Assembly (NCBI GenBank): GCA_002315015.1
Contig: DCEX01000011.1
Location: forward strand, 1-37,451
Source: Faecalibacterium sp. UBA1819
GTDB taxonomy: Bacteria > Bacillota > Clostridia > Oscillospirales > Ruminococcaceae
DNA length: 37,451 bases
Reading direction: 5' to 3'
The notes below the pieces were generated by a model. It was not told the DNA's origin. It did not search any database and worked only from the letters and a program-made list of their open reading frames with translations. The number at the start of each line of letters is the position of its first letter. Position 1 is the stretch's first letter. A program made the position numbers and the translations under genes. Positions 18,499 through 26,873 of the stretch are shown here, piece by piece.

Positions 18499-18524
18499 GG
18501 CCACTTTTTCGGTGGCCTTTTTCC
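18499..18524 (+). terminator. Terminator or attenuator between rpmH and rnpA
   Basis: Stem GGCCAC (18499-18504) pairs with GTGGCC (18512-18517), followed by TTTTTCC. It would give more L34 mRNA than downstream mRNA if partly read through. The rest of the 243-bp gap shows no convincing promoter. Confidence 0.7.
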
Positions 18525-18649
18525 GTATGGAACAACAAACGGCCCGGTGCATGCTTTTTCCGGCTTGGGAAAGAGCGTGCTTTTTGTGCATCAACGGGCA
18601 AGGCCCTGTTTTAAGGACAAACGCGACGGTCAAATAAAGGAAGGTTTTT

Positions 18650-19006
18650 ATGCGCTATACGCCCATCACCCGCAACCAGGAGTTTGTAAGGGCTTACACA
18701 AGAGGAAAGTCTTACGTCCACCGTTATGTGGTGGTGTACGTCAATAAAAATCGCGCACGGTGTACCCGTGTCGGCCTTACGGCCAGTAAAAAGGTGGGCA
18801 ACGCCGTCAAGCGCAACCGTGCAAGGCGCGTTCTGCGCGCGGCGCTGTGCCAGGTGCTGCCCCAAGACGTGGGCGCAGTAGATATTGTCGTGGTGGCCCG
18901 CGGGTGTACGCCTGCGCTGAAAAGCACCCAGCTCGTGCCTGTTTTGGAGCAGCTGCTGAAAAAAGCAGGGCTGCCCGTCGGTGAGCGAAAGGAAGATGAC
19001 GTTTGA
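18650..19006 (+). CDS. rnpA: Ribonuclease P protein component
   Basis: Protein subunit of RNase P, which trims the 5' leader of pre-tRNA. 118 aa, basic, with the RNR signature [13 protein letters not shown] and the conserved [13 protein letters not shown] before it. ATG is preceded by AAAGGAAGG. The stop overlaps the yidD start. Confidence 0.95.
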   Translation: MRYTPITRNQEFVRAYTRGKSYVHRYVVVYVNKNRARCTRVGLTASKKVGNAVKRNRARRVLRAALCQVLPQDVGAVDIVVVARGCTPALKSTQLVPVLEQLLKKAGLPVGERKEDDV

Positions 19007-19308
19007 TCGTCCGCTTTCTAACGTGGCTTGTGCGCGGCTATCAGCGCTTTATTTCGCCGTTTTTGGGCGATAACTGCCGCTTTTTTCCCACTTGCTCGGC
19101 CTACATGATCGAAGCGCTCCGGCGTCATGGCGCTGTGAAAGGGCTTTTATTGGGAACATTTCGCATTTTGCGGTGCAACCCGCTGTGCAAAGGGGGCGTG
19201 GACCCCGTTCCTCCAAAGGGGAAATGGAAAAACACGCCGCAGGATGTCCGGCGCTATCTTGCCGAGCGCGAGCGTCTGCATCAAATGCAGGACGCCCAAA
19301 AACGGTAA
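19003..19308 (+). CDS. yidD: Membrane protein insertion efficiency factor YidD
   Basis: A 101-residue protein associated with the YidC insertase at the inner face of the membrane. Conserved features: [31 protein letters not shown] and the C-terminal [11 protein letters not shown]. The start is TTG, overlapping the rnpA stop as TTGA, with AAAGGAAG 8 nt upstream; no ATG is available in frame before the conserved region. Confidence 0.93.
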   Translation: MIVRFLTWLVRGYQRFISPFLGDNCRFFPTCSAYMIEALRRHGAVKGLLLGTFRILRCNPLCKGGVDPVPPKGKWKNTPQDVRRYLAERERLHQMQDAQKR

Positions 19309-19415
19309 CGCTTCAAGCTGCGTGATAATATGTTGGCCGGCTTTCTCCAAAGCGGCTTGGCGCGGCGCACTGATTTGCTAGAAAATGCCCTGTGCAGGGC
19401 AGTAAGGAAGGTCCT

Positions 19416-20432
19416 ATGAATATTTTTGCAATTCTTGCCCCTGTCCTCGGTTTTATTATGGAATGGATTTATAAGTTCATTCCCAATTACGGCTGGACCA
19501 TCATTTTGTTCACCTTAATTATGAAGGTGCTGATGTTCCCGCTTCAGGTCAAACAGCAGAAAAGCACGGCGCGCATGTCGGCTTTTCAGCCCATGATTAA
19601 GGAAATTCAGGAAAAATATAAAGATGACCGCGTTCGCATGAACGAGGAAATGATTAAGTTTCAGCAGGAATCCGGCTTTTCCATGACAGCCGGCTGCTTG
19701 CCGATGCTGCTCAATATGTTCATCATCTTCGGTATGATCGAGGTGGTGTACCGTCCGCTGCAATACGTTCTGCGCATCCCCATGGACGCCATTGAAAAAT
19801 GTATCGAAATTGCCAAAGCGGGCGGCACGGACGCTGCGCGTTTGGCTTCCCATTTGGCGCAAAACGAGCTGCTGGGCTTAGTGAGCGCCAATCCCGACGC
19901 TTACAGCTCGGTGCTTTCGGCAGAGCAAATTGACGCAATTACTAATTTTAAGTTTACATTTTTGGGCATCAACTTGGCTCAGACGCCCGGTGACGCAGGC
20001 TGGCTGAGCGCGGCCATCATCATTCCTATTTTGTCTGTTGTCACCATGATTGCGTTCCAAATCATCACCATGAAGTCCAGCGGCCAGCAGGTTGCAGGCA
20101 GCATGATGGCGATGACATGGGTCATGAGCTTGATGTTTGCGTGGTTTGCCTTCACCGTGCCGGTAGGCTTCTCGCTGTACTACACGGCTTCCAACGTGTT
20201 CAGCTGGGCACAGACGGCCATTTTGCGCAAAAAGTACAACCCGGAAAAAATTAAACAGGAAATTGAAGAAGAACTGAAGGCGAAGCGTGCAGCCAAAAAG
20301 CAGAAAAAGCAGGTGACTGTCGTGGAAAAAGACGGCACCGAAGTGGTTAAGGACGTCAATCAGGCGGAGCTGGACCGCATTCGGCTTGAGCGCGCCCGCG
20401 CTTTGGATGAAGAGCGTTATAAGGACGAGTAA
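19416..20432 (+). CDS. yidC: Membrane protein insertase YidC/Oxa1 family
   Basis: Inserts membrane proteins alone or with Sec. 338 aa. The first membrane segment is at about 5-20, followed by the hydrophilic-groove helix TIILFTLIMKVLMFP, the cytoplasmic helical hairpin QPMIKEIQEKYKDD, and further membrane helices at about 100, 200 and 245. The tail is Lys/Glu-rich coiled coil. The groove position that is Arg in Bacillus SpoIIIJ is Lys here (LIMKVLM). There is no lipobox signal. ATG at 19416 follows AAGGAAGG; a 14-nt GCCCTG/CAGGGC hairpin lies just before it. Confidence 0.95.
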   Translation: MNIFAILAPVLGFIMEWIYKFIPNYGWTIILFTLIMKVLMFPLQVKQQKSTARMSAFQPMIKEIQEKYKDDRVRMNEEMIKFQQESGFSMTAGCLPMLLNMFIIFGMIEVVYRPLQYVLRIPMDAIEKCIEIAKAGGTDAARLASHLAQNELLGLVSANPDAYSSVLSAEQIDAITNFKFTFLGINLAQTPGDAGWLSAAIIIPILSVVTMIAFQIITMKSSGQQVAGSMMAMTWVMSLMFAWFAFTVPVGFSLYYTASNVFSWAQTAILRKKYNPEKIKQEIEEELKAKRAAKKQKKQVTVVEKDGTEVVKDVNQAELDRIRLERARALDEERYKDE

Positions 20433-20455
20433 AAGGCTAACAGGAGGGATTTCTC

Positions 20456-21457
20456 ATGCGTGAGGTTATTGCCACGGGAAAAACAGTAGAAGAAGCAACC
20501 CAGCGCGCCCTGGACGAATTGGGCGTCAGCATGGATGAGGTGAGCGTTGAGGTACTTGATATGCCGCAGCGTAAGTTGTTCCGCACGATTCCGGCTAAAG
20601 TGCGCGTGACGGCCGACGAGCCGGAACAGCCTGTGCAGGAAGAGCCGAAGCCTGCGCCCGTACACGGGGAGCCCGTGCCTGCCCCTGTGGAAACGGCGCC
20701 GGAACCCTGTGAAGCACAGCCGGAGCCGCCGGCGGAGAGCGAGCAGGAAACAGCTCTTTCCTTGGCCGATTGCCCGCGCCTTGCGCCTGTTGTCGATTAT
20801 CTGCGTGAAATCTGCGAAAAAATGGGCGCACCTGATATGGAAATCAGCGCCGTCAAGCAGGGCGAAACTGTTATTTTGAAGCTCACGGGTGACAAATCAG
20901 GAATGCTCATCGGCCATCGCGGCGAAGTAATGGAGGCGCTGAGCTATCTTTGCAGCTTGGTGGCAAACCGCGGCGAAGGCGAGTATATCAAGCTGGGGCT
21001 GGATATTAACCACTACCGCAATAAGCGCGAGGAAAACCTTACCGCACTGGCAAAGCGCTTGGCGGAAAAAGCGGCTCGCACCGGAAAAAGCCATACGCTG
21101 GAGCCCATGAATCCCTACGAGCGCCGCATTATTCACGCTGCGGTCAGCGAGGTAGAAGGAGTGCGAAGCGAATCCGTGGGCGAGGGTGCAACACGCCGCG
21201 TTGTGATCTTGCCCGAGGATATGGATTTGTCAACAGCGCTGCGCCGTTCGTCGGGCCGCCGTTCCGACAATCGCCGCGGTTCGGGCCGTTTCGGCCGTGA
21301 TGACCGTTCCCGCAAGCCCTATCAAAAGCAGGAGCGCCGGGAAAAACGCGCACCGCGCCGTCCGGCTTCTGCTGATGGCCAGCCCACTCCGCTGCGCCGC
21401 ACCGAAAGTATTAACGATGGGGAAAACCTGCCGTTGTTCGGAAAAGTAGAGCTGTAA
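20456..21457 (+). CDS. jag: RNA-binding protein Jag/KhpB (EloR)
   Basis: RNA-binding regulator linked to cell elongation and usually found after yidC. 333 aa: Jag-N domain (about 1-52), a Pro/Glu-rich linker (53-100), a type-II KH domain with GHRG at 153-156, and an R3H domain with ERRIIHAAV (R223, H227). An unusual Arg-rich, low-complexity tail (about 263-315, rich in RR, RGSGR and KRAPRRP) follows the R3H domain and may add nucleic-acid binding. ATG follows AGGAGGG. Confidence 0.94.
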   Translation: MREVIATGKTVEEATQRALDELGVSMDEVSVEVLDMPQRKLFRTIPAKVRVTADEPEQPVQEEPKPAPVHGEPVPAPVETAPEPCEAQPEPPAESEQETALSLADCPRLAPVVDYLREICEKMGAPDMEISAVKQGETVILKLTGDKSGMLIGHRGEVMEALSYLCSLVANRGEGEYIKLGLDINHYRNKREENLTALAKRLAEKAARTGKSHTLEPMNPYERRIIHAAVSEVEGVRSESVGEGATRRVVILPEDMDLSTALRRSSGRRSDNRRGSGRFGRDDRSRKPYQKQERREKRAPRRPASADGQPTPLRRTESINDGENLPLFGKVEL

Positions 21458-21490
21458 GCGCGCTTTCTCAACAACATATTGTGGAAAATC

Positions 21491-21533
21491 AGCGCCTTTA
21501 CCGGCCGGAATGGATCGATGAAGGCGCTTTTTT
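21491..21533 (+). terminator. Terminator after jag
   Basis: Stem AGCGCCTT (21491-21498) pairs with AAGGCGCT (21521-21528) and is followed by six T residues. Confidence 0.85.
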
Positions 21534-21556
21534 GCTGGGTTTTTTTCTGAAAAGGT

Positions 21557-21595
21557 GAAGTTTTCAACAATGTTTAAAACGTTGTTGAAAACTTC
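21557..21595. repeat. Perfect inverted repeat, function unknown
   Basis: GAAGTTTTCAACAA (21557-21570) and its complement (21582-21595) form a 14-bp stem; the loop can pair further (GTTT/AAAC). No T tract follows on either strand. Confidence 0.6.
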
Positions 21596-21627
21596 GCGTG
21601 TTTCTCCGGCAGTAAAGAAAAAATAAA

Positions 21628-21664
21628 AACGGACAAGGAATGAAAGCGACATTCCTTGTCCGTT
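21628..21664 (-). terminator. Terminator for the leftward small gene
   Basis: A perfect 15-bp stem (21628-21642 with 21650-21664) is followed on the minus strand by GTTTTTATTTTTTC. It lies past repeat R1, so R1 would be in the 3' untranslated region of the 72-residue gene. Confidence 0.8.
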
Positions 21665-21667
21665 CCA

Positions 21668-21805
21668 GTTTGTCGAAAAAGCTTTGCTTTTTCGCAAACT
21701 GTGTGCCTATTTCAAGTGGAAAAGAGGGCTAGCCCCCTTTTCCAAGCCTTTTTCCCCTTGCAGCCTAGGTTCTTTCTGAATGAGGCGGCAGTTTTTCGAC
21801 AGTCT
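21668..21805 (+). repeat. Interspersed structured repeat, copy R1
   Basis: About 138 bp. It begins with a hairpin (GTTTGTCGAAAAAGC pairing with GCTTTTTCGCAAAC), has a near-palindrome TGGAAAAGAGGGCT/AGCCCCCTTTTCCA in the middle, then CCTAGGTTCTTT, and ends in GGCAGTTTTTCGACAGTCT. TGTCGAAAAA (21671-21680) and TTTTTCGACA (21792-21801) are 10-bp terminal inverted repeats. It is nearly identical, in reverse, to R3 at the window end and is related to R2. Confidence 0.85.
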
Positions 21806-21843
21806 CAAAGTTGGAAAGCAGCTGCTTTGATTGAAAAACGAAA

Positions 21844-22062
21844 TTATTTTTCCTCAATGGTGTAGGTGAACTTGTACTGCTCTTGGAGCGCCTTCACCTT
21901 GTCCTCGTTATCCTCAATAAACGTCGGGGTGTATACGCTCTTGCCCTGCTTTTTGTACTCGTCCATAATCTCCATCAGCTTTGCCCAGCACTCATCTGCT
22001 TTTTCATAATTTTCATCAATGCTGATCACAAATTCTCGATGTTTAGGAATGCGCGCTTTCAT
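21844..22062 (-). CDS. Small uncharacterised protein (72 aa)
   Basis: I do not recognise this protein. It is charged and soluble: MKARIPKHREFVISIDENY, then a helical KADECWAKLMEIMDEYKKQGK, and a Lys/Glu-rich end. It has no signal peptide, membrane helix or cysteine pair. It is probably real because it has GGAG 5 nt before the ATG and a good promoter with 17-bp spacing upstream, and a strong terminator beyond repeat R1. It is transcribed on its own. Confidence 0.75.
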   Translation of the reverse strand: MKARIPKHREFVISIDENYEKADECWAKLMEIMDEYKKQGKSVYTPTFIEDNEDKVKALQEQYKFTYTIEEK

Positions 22063-22115
22063 ATTCTCCGTTTCCTTTCATCGCCCTGCGAACAAGGCGT
22101 TTTTTGCTCTTGAAC

Positions 22116-22144
22116 ATTGTAGCGCGCGCGGCTCGTTTCGTCAA
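22116..22144 (-). promoter_or_regulatory. Promoter of the 72-residue gene
   Basis: Minus strand -35 TTGACG (22139-22144) and -10 TACAAT (22116-22121), spacer 17 bp. Confidence 0.8.
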
Positions 22145-22212
22145 GGCAAAGGCCGAGAAAAGTGTACGCAGCCCACAAAATATATTTGTAAAAAAGATTT
22201 GACAATTTTCTG

Positions 22213-22241
22213 TTGACTTTCGTTTGACAATTGAATACGAT
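22213..22241 (+). promoter_or_regulatory. Promoter of the transporter gene
   Basis: -35 TTGACT (22213-22218) and -10 TACGAT (22236-22241), spacer 17 bp. Two further TTGACA hexamers flank it (22198-22203 and 22225-22230), so the exact start may differ. Confidence 0.65.
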
Positions 22242-22296
22242 ACAGGTAGAGAAGGCTGGCCTGATGGGCCGAGCCGCAGGAAAGGAGACGAAATGT

Positions 22297-23654
22297 ATGG
22301 TAAATGTAATCATTGGTATTCTAATGATTCTCAGCTTTATCGGCATGATTTATTATTGTGTCCGAGGCCACAACTTGATGATTGGCTTTTTTTTCATGTC
22401 AACGCTGTGGGTGGTTCTTGTACTGATTGGCCATCAGTTCAACGGTGAGCTGGGAGAAGGAAGCTTTTTCGATGTGCTGAAAAAGGTTGTCGTCAACGTG
22501 TATCAGGAAGGCCCCGAGGGCTACGCAAAATCTATTTTGGTCAACGTGTTCTTCGGCGCGTTCTTTGGCCGGGTTCTTATGGATACCGGTATTGCCGCTA
22601 CGCTCATTCGCAAAACGGTGGAGCTGGGCGGTGACCGTCCGGGCATTACCATGGTGCTGCTGTGCATTGCCACTTCGCTGTGCTTTACGTCAATGACCGG
22701 CATCGGCCCTGTGATTTCTATTGCCGTTATCGTAATGCCTATTTTGCTGGCGCTGGGCATTCCGTCGGCCATTGCCTTGTTTGCCTTTATGGGGTCGATT
22801 ATGGCCGGTATTTTGCTGAACATTACTAATTTCCAGCAATATCAGGGAATTGTCGGCGGCATGGACGAGCGCTTTTTAAACGAATATGCTTATGGCGATT
22901 ATTTTATGTTCGGCTTGCTGGCTATGGTCGTTGCGCTGGTCATCGTGCTGGCGGTTGCGCTCATTTTGCTGAAGAAAGCCAAAGCGGGCCATGCTTGGGC
23001 AGCGATGTCGGGACGTGCGCAGCAAGCGCCGGATGCCCCGTGGTATTCGTGGATTTCCGTCATTTTGCCGGTCATCCTGGTCGTTGCCGTCCAGTGCCCC
23101 ATTATTTTGGCATTTTGCCTGTCCGGGCTGTATGCACTGCTCACCTGCGGCAAGCTGAGAGGCGGCTTTGCGAATGTGTGCACGATGCTGGCGCGTCAGT
23201 TCGCCGACGGTGCCGTTGACGTTGCTCCGATGGTGGGCTTTTTGCTGACGCTGGCCATGTTCAATAACGCAGCAGTATTTGCGGCACCGTATTTTAAAAG
23301 CGTCATCGGCGGTATTTTCCCGCAAAGCCCCCTGCTGCTCGCGCTGCTGTTCGCTGTTATTTTGCCGCTGGGCTTTTTCCGCGGTCCCACCAACTTGGTT
23401 GGATGCGGTACGGCCATTGCAGCGGTGGTGTTGTCGGTCAACACTTGGGCGGTGCCGTTTTTGTACCCCATTTTTCCGTCACCACCATTGTTCCCCAGCA
23501 TTTGGACATCACACAGTCTTGGGTGGCGTGGGGCCTTGGCTACACCAAGGTGGGAACACGCGATTATATGAAAATGTCCATTCCCACCGGTTGGGTCATC
23601 GGCGCGGTGCTGTGTCTGCTGGCCTTTGCACTGTATGGTGCTGTGCCTGCGTAA
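22297..23654 (+). pseudogene. Membrane transporter (GntP/ion-transporter-like), frameshifted near the 3' end
   Basis: A polytopic membrane protein with about ten or more hydrophobic segments, starting MVNVIIGILMILSFIGMIYYC after AAAGGAG. SMTGIGPVISIAVIVMPILLAL and FFRGPTNLVGCGTAIAA look like the pore motifs of GntP/citrate-type transporters; the substrate is unknown. The frame is open to 23571 but changes character after AVPFLYPIF. Shifting frame at the T run 23471-23475 restores a sensible end (FSVTTIVPQHLDITQSW, then TKVGTRDYMKMSIPTGWVIGAVLCLLAFALYG) finishing at 23654. One missing T explains it. As written, the last membrane helix is lost. Confidence 0.75.
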
Positions 23655-23691
23655 CCCGCGTGAACATTACAAAAAATGATGAAAGCGTTTT

Positions 23692-23729
23692 GCGCCTTGC
23701 TCGGTGATGTATCGGACAAGGCGCTTTTT
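23692..23729 (+). terminator. Terminator after the transporter
   Basis: Stem GCGCCTTG (23692-23699) pairs with CAAGGCGC (23717-23724), followed by TTTTT. It lies 38 nt after the restored stop at 23654, consistent with that stop being the original end. Confidence 0.85.
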
Positions 23730-23752
23730 GCCGAAAAAAGGTTATCGTTTCA

Positions 23753-23782
23753 TTGGACAATTATGGCTCACTGTGCTATCAT
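23753..23782 (+). promoter_or_regulatory. Putative promoter of the Crp/Fnr-family gene
   Basis: -35 TTGGAC (23753-23758) and -10 TATCAT (23777-23782), spacer 18 bp. Confidence 0.6.
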
Positions 23783-23795
23783 AGAAAGAACGTCC

Positions 23796-23825
23796 TGCAG
23801 CACCTGCCGAACATTCGGTGCTGCA
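23796..23825 (+). promoter_or_regulatory. Hairpin in the leader of the Crp/Fnr-family gene
   Basis: A 9-bp stem TGCAGCACC/GGTGCTGCA (23796-23804 with 23817-23825) and 12-nt loop lies just after the transcription start and 60 nt before the ribosome site. It could also be a DNA operator, since the arms are a perfect inverted repeat. Confidence 0.45.
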
Positions 23826-23887
23826 AGGGCGTTGCTTTTGCCGCGATTTCCAAAGGGTCTGATTGCAACCAAAAGGAGGGAATGACA

Positions 23888-24553
23888 ATGACCCCTTGCC
23901 CCATTGCGCTGTTTCCGTTTTGGAATCAGCTTACCGCGCAGGAAAAGCGCCTGCTGTGTGATAATGTGCAAACTACCATTTATCGCCAAGGACAGATTGT
24001 CGCTTCCTCTATGACGGAATGCATGGGCCTTATTTTGCTGCGAAGCGGTGTGCTTCGCTTGGGGCTTTTGTCGGAAGATGGCCGTCAGGTGACCATTTCC
24101 CGTGTTTTGGCGGGGGAAATCTGTGTTTTTTCTGCCTCCTGCGTGCTTTCTTCCATCACGTTTGATGTGGGAATTGACGCGGAAACCGACTGTGAGGCCT
24201 ATGTTATTCCCGCTTCCATAACGGCAAAGCTGATTCACAGCAATGTTTATGTCGAAAATTTTGTGTATAAGAAGGCAGCGGAACGCTTTTCCGAGATTCT
24301 GAGCGCGGTGGAACGAATTTTGTTTAACACACTCGAGCAACGTCTGGCGGCTTACTTGCTGGAGGAAAGCGCGCGTCAGCACACCGATAAGCTGAAAGTG
24401 ACGCATGAGCAGCTGGCACAAAATATCGGAAGCGCGCGCGAGGCCGTAACGCGCACCGCACGTCAGCTGGCACAAAAGCAATGCGTGGAGCTCAAGCGCG
24501 GAAGTGTGACAATTTTAGACCACGAAAAGCTGAAAGAAATCTGCTGCGGGTAA
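23888..24553 (+). CDS. Crp/Fnr-family transcriptional regulator
   Basis: A 221-residue regulator with an N-terminal cyclic-nucleotide-binding-like beta barrel (about 20-115: GQIVASSMTECMGLILLRSGVLRLGLLSEDGRQ, then ISRVLAGEICVFS), a dimer helix (about 125-155) and a C-terminal winged helix with LKVTHEQLAQNIGSAREAVTRTARQLAQ. The barrel lacks the full phosphate-binding signature of true Crp. Four cysteines are not in the N-terminal Fnr cluster arrangement, so oxygen sensing is not indicated. I chose the second ATG (23888), 8 nt from GGAGGG; the first ATG is too close. The target is unknown; the flanking transporter and opp genes are candidates. Confidence 0.88.
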   Translation: MTPCPIALFPFWNQLTAQEKRLLCDNVQTTIYRQGQIVASSMTECMGLILLRSGVLRLGLLSEDGRQVTISRVLAGEICVFSASCVLSSITFDVGIDAETDCEAYVIPASITAKLIHSNVYVENFVYKKAAERFSEILSAVERILFNTLEQRLAAYLLEESARQHTDKLKVTHEQLAQNIGSAREAVTRTARQLAQKQCVELKRGSVTILDHEKLKEICCG

Positions 24554-25004
24554 AAGAAAAAATGTATTTCCCGTAAATGCAATTTTTGACACTTTTGTGA
24601 GAATCACTTTTCCACACAAATAACAAGCAATTTTCATAAATAAGCTGTAATATACATAAAACTGAATAAAAAAATGAAATCTTATGCACTTTTTGAATAA
24701 GAATTCATTTTATTTTGCAGAAAAGAACAGAAAAATAAAAAAGAGTTTTAAAATTTACAGGAAAAATTTTCGCTTCTTTTTCACGTTCTCATGCAATATG
24801 ACGAAACAAGTCCGCCACAGAAACACACTTTTGTATGCTTTTCGCCGCAAAAATGACAAAAAAGTTACAAACGCTTTAGTTCCCCAAAGTATCATTGCAA
24901 TTTATAGGCTGATTTAGTATAATAAAGCCTAAATTCATCGAGACGTTTCTCCTGTGATCGGAAAAAGTTTCGTTGGAGGGAAAAATTTAGGAGGGAAAAG
25001 TTCT
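24554..25004. other. AT-rich region upstream of oppA
   Basis: This 451-bp gap is clearly poorer in G and C than its neighbours, with many A and T runs. I see no gene with a ribosome site. It carries a GTGA-GAA-TCAC inverted motif (about 24597-24607) that is too tightly spaced for a standard Crp box, and the oppA promoter near its end. Its length and composition suggest a regulated promoter region. Confidence 0.6.
24895..24923 (+). promoter_or_regulatory. oppA promoter
   Basis: -35 TTGCAA (24895-24900) and perfect -10 TATAAT (24918-24923), spacer 17 bp. Leader of about 75 nt to oppA. Confidence 0.8.
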
Positions 25005-26762
25005 ATGAAGAAAGCACTTGCACTCGTGCTGGCACTCACCATGACTTTGGGCATGGCTGCTTGCGGCACACCGGCTTCTTCCAGCACTGCTGCATCCACC
25101 TCTACCGCAGGCGGAGACAGCACCGCAGCTTCCAGCACCGCAGCTTCCAGCACAGCCACCACTGGTACCGCGACAAGCTCCATGACAAACGGCTTGTATC
25201 CGGGTACCGCAGACCCCGAGTCCGTCACCATCAATATCGGCACAGAACCGCCCGATATGAACAGCGTAACCACCACGGACGCTACTGCAATTTCCATCAT
25301 GCGTGACGTTCTGGAGGGCCTGACCTCTTTGGATCAAGAGAATAAGCCCATTCCCGGTGTTGCCGAGAGCTGGGACATCTCTGAGGACGGCTTGGTTTAC
25401 ACCTTCCACCTGCGTGACAGCGCTGTGTGGAGCAACGGCGAGCCCGTCACTGCAAACGACTTCGTGTTTGCTTGGACTCAGCTGTTCACCGCAGAAACCG
25501 GTGCAAACTACGCAACCACTTGGCAGACCTACATCAAAGGCGCTGAGCAGGCTCTGGCCGGCGATCCGAGCGGTTTGGGCGTAAAGGCAGTGGACGACTA
25601 CACTTTGGAAGTCACCCTGAACAACCCCTGCGCATACTTCCTGAACCTGATGTCATTCCCCAGCTTCTACCCCGTCAATGAGGCTTTCTGGACCGAAGTT
25701 GGCGGCGTAGACGGCTATGGCCGCGACGCTGACAAGATGCTGTACAACGGCCCGTATGTCATGAGCGATTGGCAGCACGAGTCTCAGGTTACCATCACAA
25801 AGAACGATCAGTACTGGGATAAAGAGAACAAAGCTTTCATTCCCACTGTTTACATGAAGATGATCAACGACAGCGGCGCTGCTTTGAACGCATTCCAGGG
25901 CGGCGAGCTGGATATGGTTGGCTTGAGCGGCGATCAAGTGCAGCTGCTGGTTGCAGAGGGCGTTGCTCCCGGCCAGTATGAGGACGGCGCTTCCTGCTAC
26001 CTCGAGTACAACACCAACGGCGGCACACCCAGCAGCGAAGCTGTGGGCAAGGGCCTTGCCAATGCAAAGGTGCGTAAGGCTTTGACTTATGCAGTCGACG
26101 CACAGAGCTACATCGACAACGTTGCAAAGAACAGCTACCTGCCCGCTGACGGCATGGTGCCCGGCGCAATCGAGAGCGGTTCTTACAGCTCTGCTCGCGG
26201 CAGCCTGATCGACCGTACAATGCCCGTTGAGGACATCAAGGCAATGTTCGACGAGGGCCTGAAAGAGGCTGGCATCACTGCCGCTGACTTCACCCCGGTG
26301 ATCACCACCGATGAAGGCGACAGCGCTTACAAGATGGTTGCTTTCATTCAGAACCAGTGGAAAGAGAAGCTCGGCATCGAGGCAACTGTTCAGCAGCTCA
26401 CCTTCAAGAGCCGTCTGGATGCACAGACCAAGCAGAACTATGATGTCTGCGTTGCTCTGTGGGGCCCCGACTATGACGACGCTTTGACTTATCTCGATAT
26501 GTTCCTGACTGGCGTTGGCAACAACCACACCGGCTGGAGCAACGAGGAGTATGACAAGCTCATTAAGGATTCTTACAGCCAGACCGATGCAGCTGCTCGT
26601 CAGGATATGCTGATTCAGGCTGAGACCATTCTGATGGAGGAGATGCCCATTGGTCCCATCTACTTCCGTGTGCGTGACTATGTCATGGCTGATAAGCTCA
26701 CAGGTGTTACCCATACTGCCTTCCAGGGTGGTGTGATGCACTACGCACAGATCGTGCAATAA
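25005..26762 (+). CDS. oppA: Oligopeptide ABC transporter, substrate-binding lipoprotein
   Basis: Extracellular solute-binding protein family 5 (585 aa), anchored by lipid. The signal peptide MKKALALVLALTMTLGMAAC has a lipobox ending at Cys20. A Ser/Thr/Ala-rich spacer (about 22-62) is followed by the mature domain starting ESVTINIGTEPPDMNSV, with GLTSLDQENKPIPGVAESWDIS, family-typical. ATG at 25005 follows AGGAGGG. The neighbouring permeases and two ATPases support a peptide importer, though nickel or other substrates are known in this family. Confidence 0.93.
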   Translation: MKKALALVLALTMTLGMAACGTPASSSTAASTSTAGGDSTAASSTAASSTATTGTATSSMTNGLYPGTADPESVTINIGTEPPDMNSVTTTDATAISIMRDVLEGLTSLDQENKPIPGVAESWDISEDGLVYTFHLRDSAVWSNGEPVTANDFVFAWTQLFTAETGANYATTWQTYIKGAEQALAGDPSGLGVKAVDDYTLEVTLNNPCAYFLNLMSFPSFYPVNEAFWTEVGGVDGYGRDADKMLYNGPYVMSDWQHESQVTITKNDQYWDKENKAFIPTVYMKMINDSGAALNAFQGGELDMVGLSGDQVQLLVAEGVAPGQYEDGASCYLEYNTNGGTPSSEAVGKGLANAKVRKALTYAVDAQSYIDNVAKNSYLPADGMVPGAIESGSYSSARGSLIDRTMPVEDIKAMFDEGLKEAGITAADFTPVITTDEGDSAYKMVAFIQNQWKEKLGIEATVQQLTFKSRLDAQTKQNYDVCVALWGPDYDDALTYLDMFLTGVGNNHTGWSNEEYDKLIKDSYSQTDAAARQDMLIQAETILMEEMPIGPIYFRVRDYVMADKLTGVTHTAFQGGVMHYAQIVQ

Positions 26763-26794
26763 TTTTGCATTTCGCTTCGTTTGAGGCAACATCA

Positions 26795-26828
26795 GAAAAC
26801 GGCTGCCCGGCAGCGGACAGCCGTTTTC
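26795..26828 (+). terminator. Terminator after oppA
   Basis: An 11-bp stem GAAAACGGCTG (26795-26805) with CAGCCGTTTTC (26818-26828), followed by TTTGATTTTTT. It would leave oppA more abundant than the rest of the operon. Confidence 0.85.
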
Positions 26829-26873
26829 TTTGATTTTTTCCATAGGCAGTTTACAGCGGGCCGTGCCTGCTGT

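Larger units (their letters stand above)
21458..21843. other. Gap between convergent jag and the small gene
   Basis: This 386-bp stretch holds no gene. In order: the jag terminator (21491-21533), a 14-bp hairpin (21557-21595), a terminator for leftward RNA (21628-21664) and repeat copy R1 (21668-21805). Confidence 0.8.

Noticed and set aside
18236..21484. A 14-base sequence CCACAATATGTTGT before rpmH and its complement after jag
   Set aside because: A match of this length is expected by chance in a 37-kb window; the first copy is explained by a leader hairpin.
21656..21865. Short open frame in R1 with the same translation as one in R3
   Set aside because: The shared peptide follows from the DNA repeat being shared; R2 does not keep it and no ribosome site is present.
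24684..24917. 77-codon open frame in the AT-rich gap before oppA
   Set aside because: Lys/Phe-rich low-complexity translation, no ribosome site, and it overlaps the oppA promoter.
25653..26843. A 396-codon open frame opposite oppA
   Set aside because: Antisense to a conserved gene with no supporting promoter or ribosome site; similar shadows lie opposite oppB, oppC, oppD and oppF.
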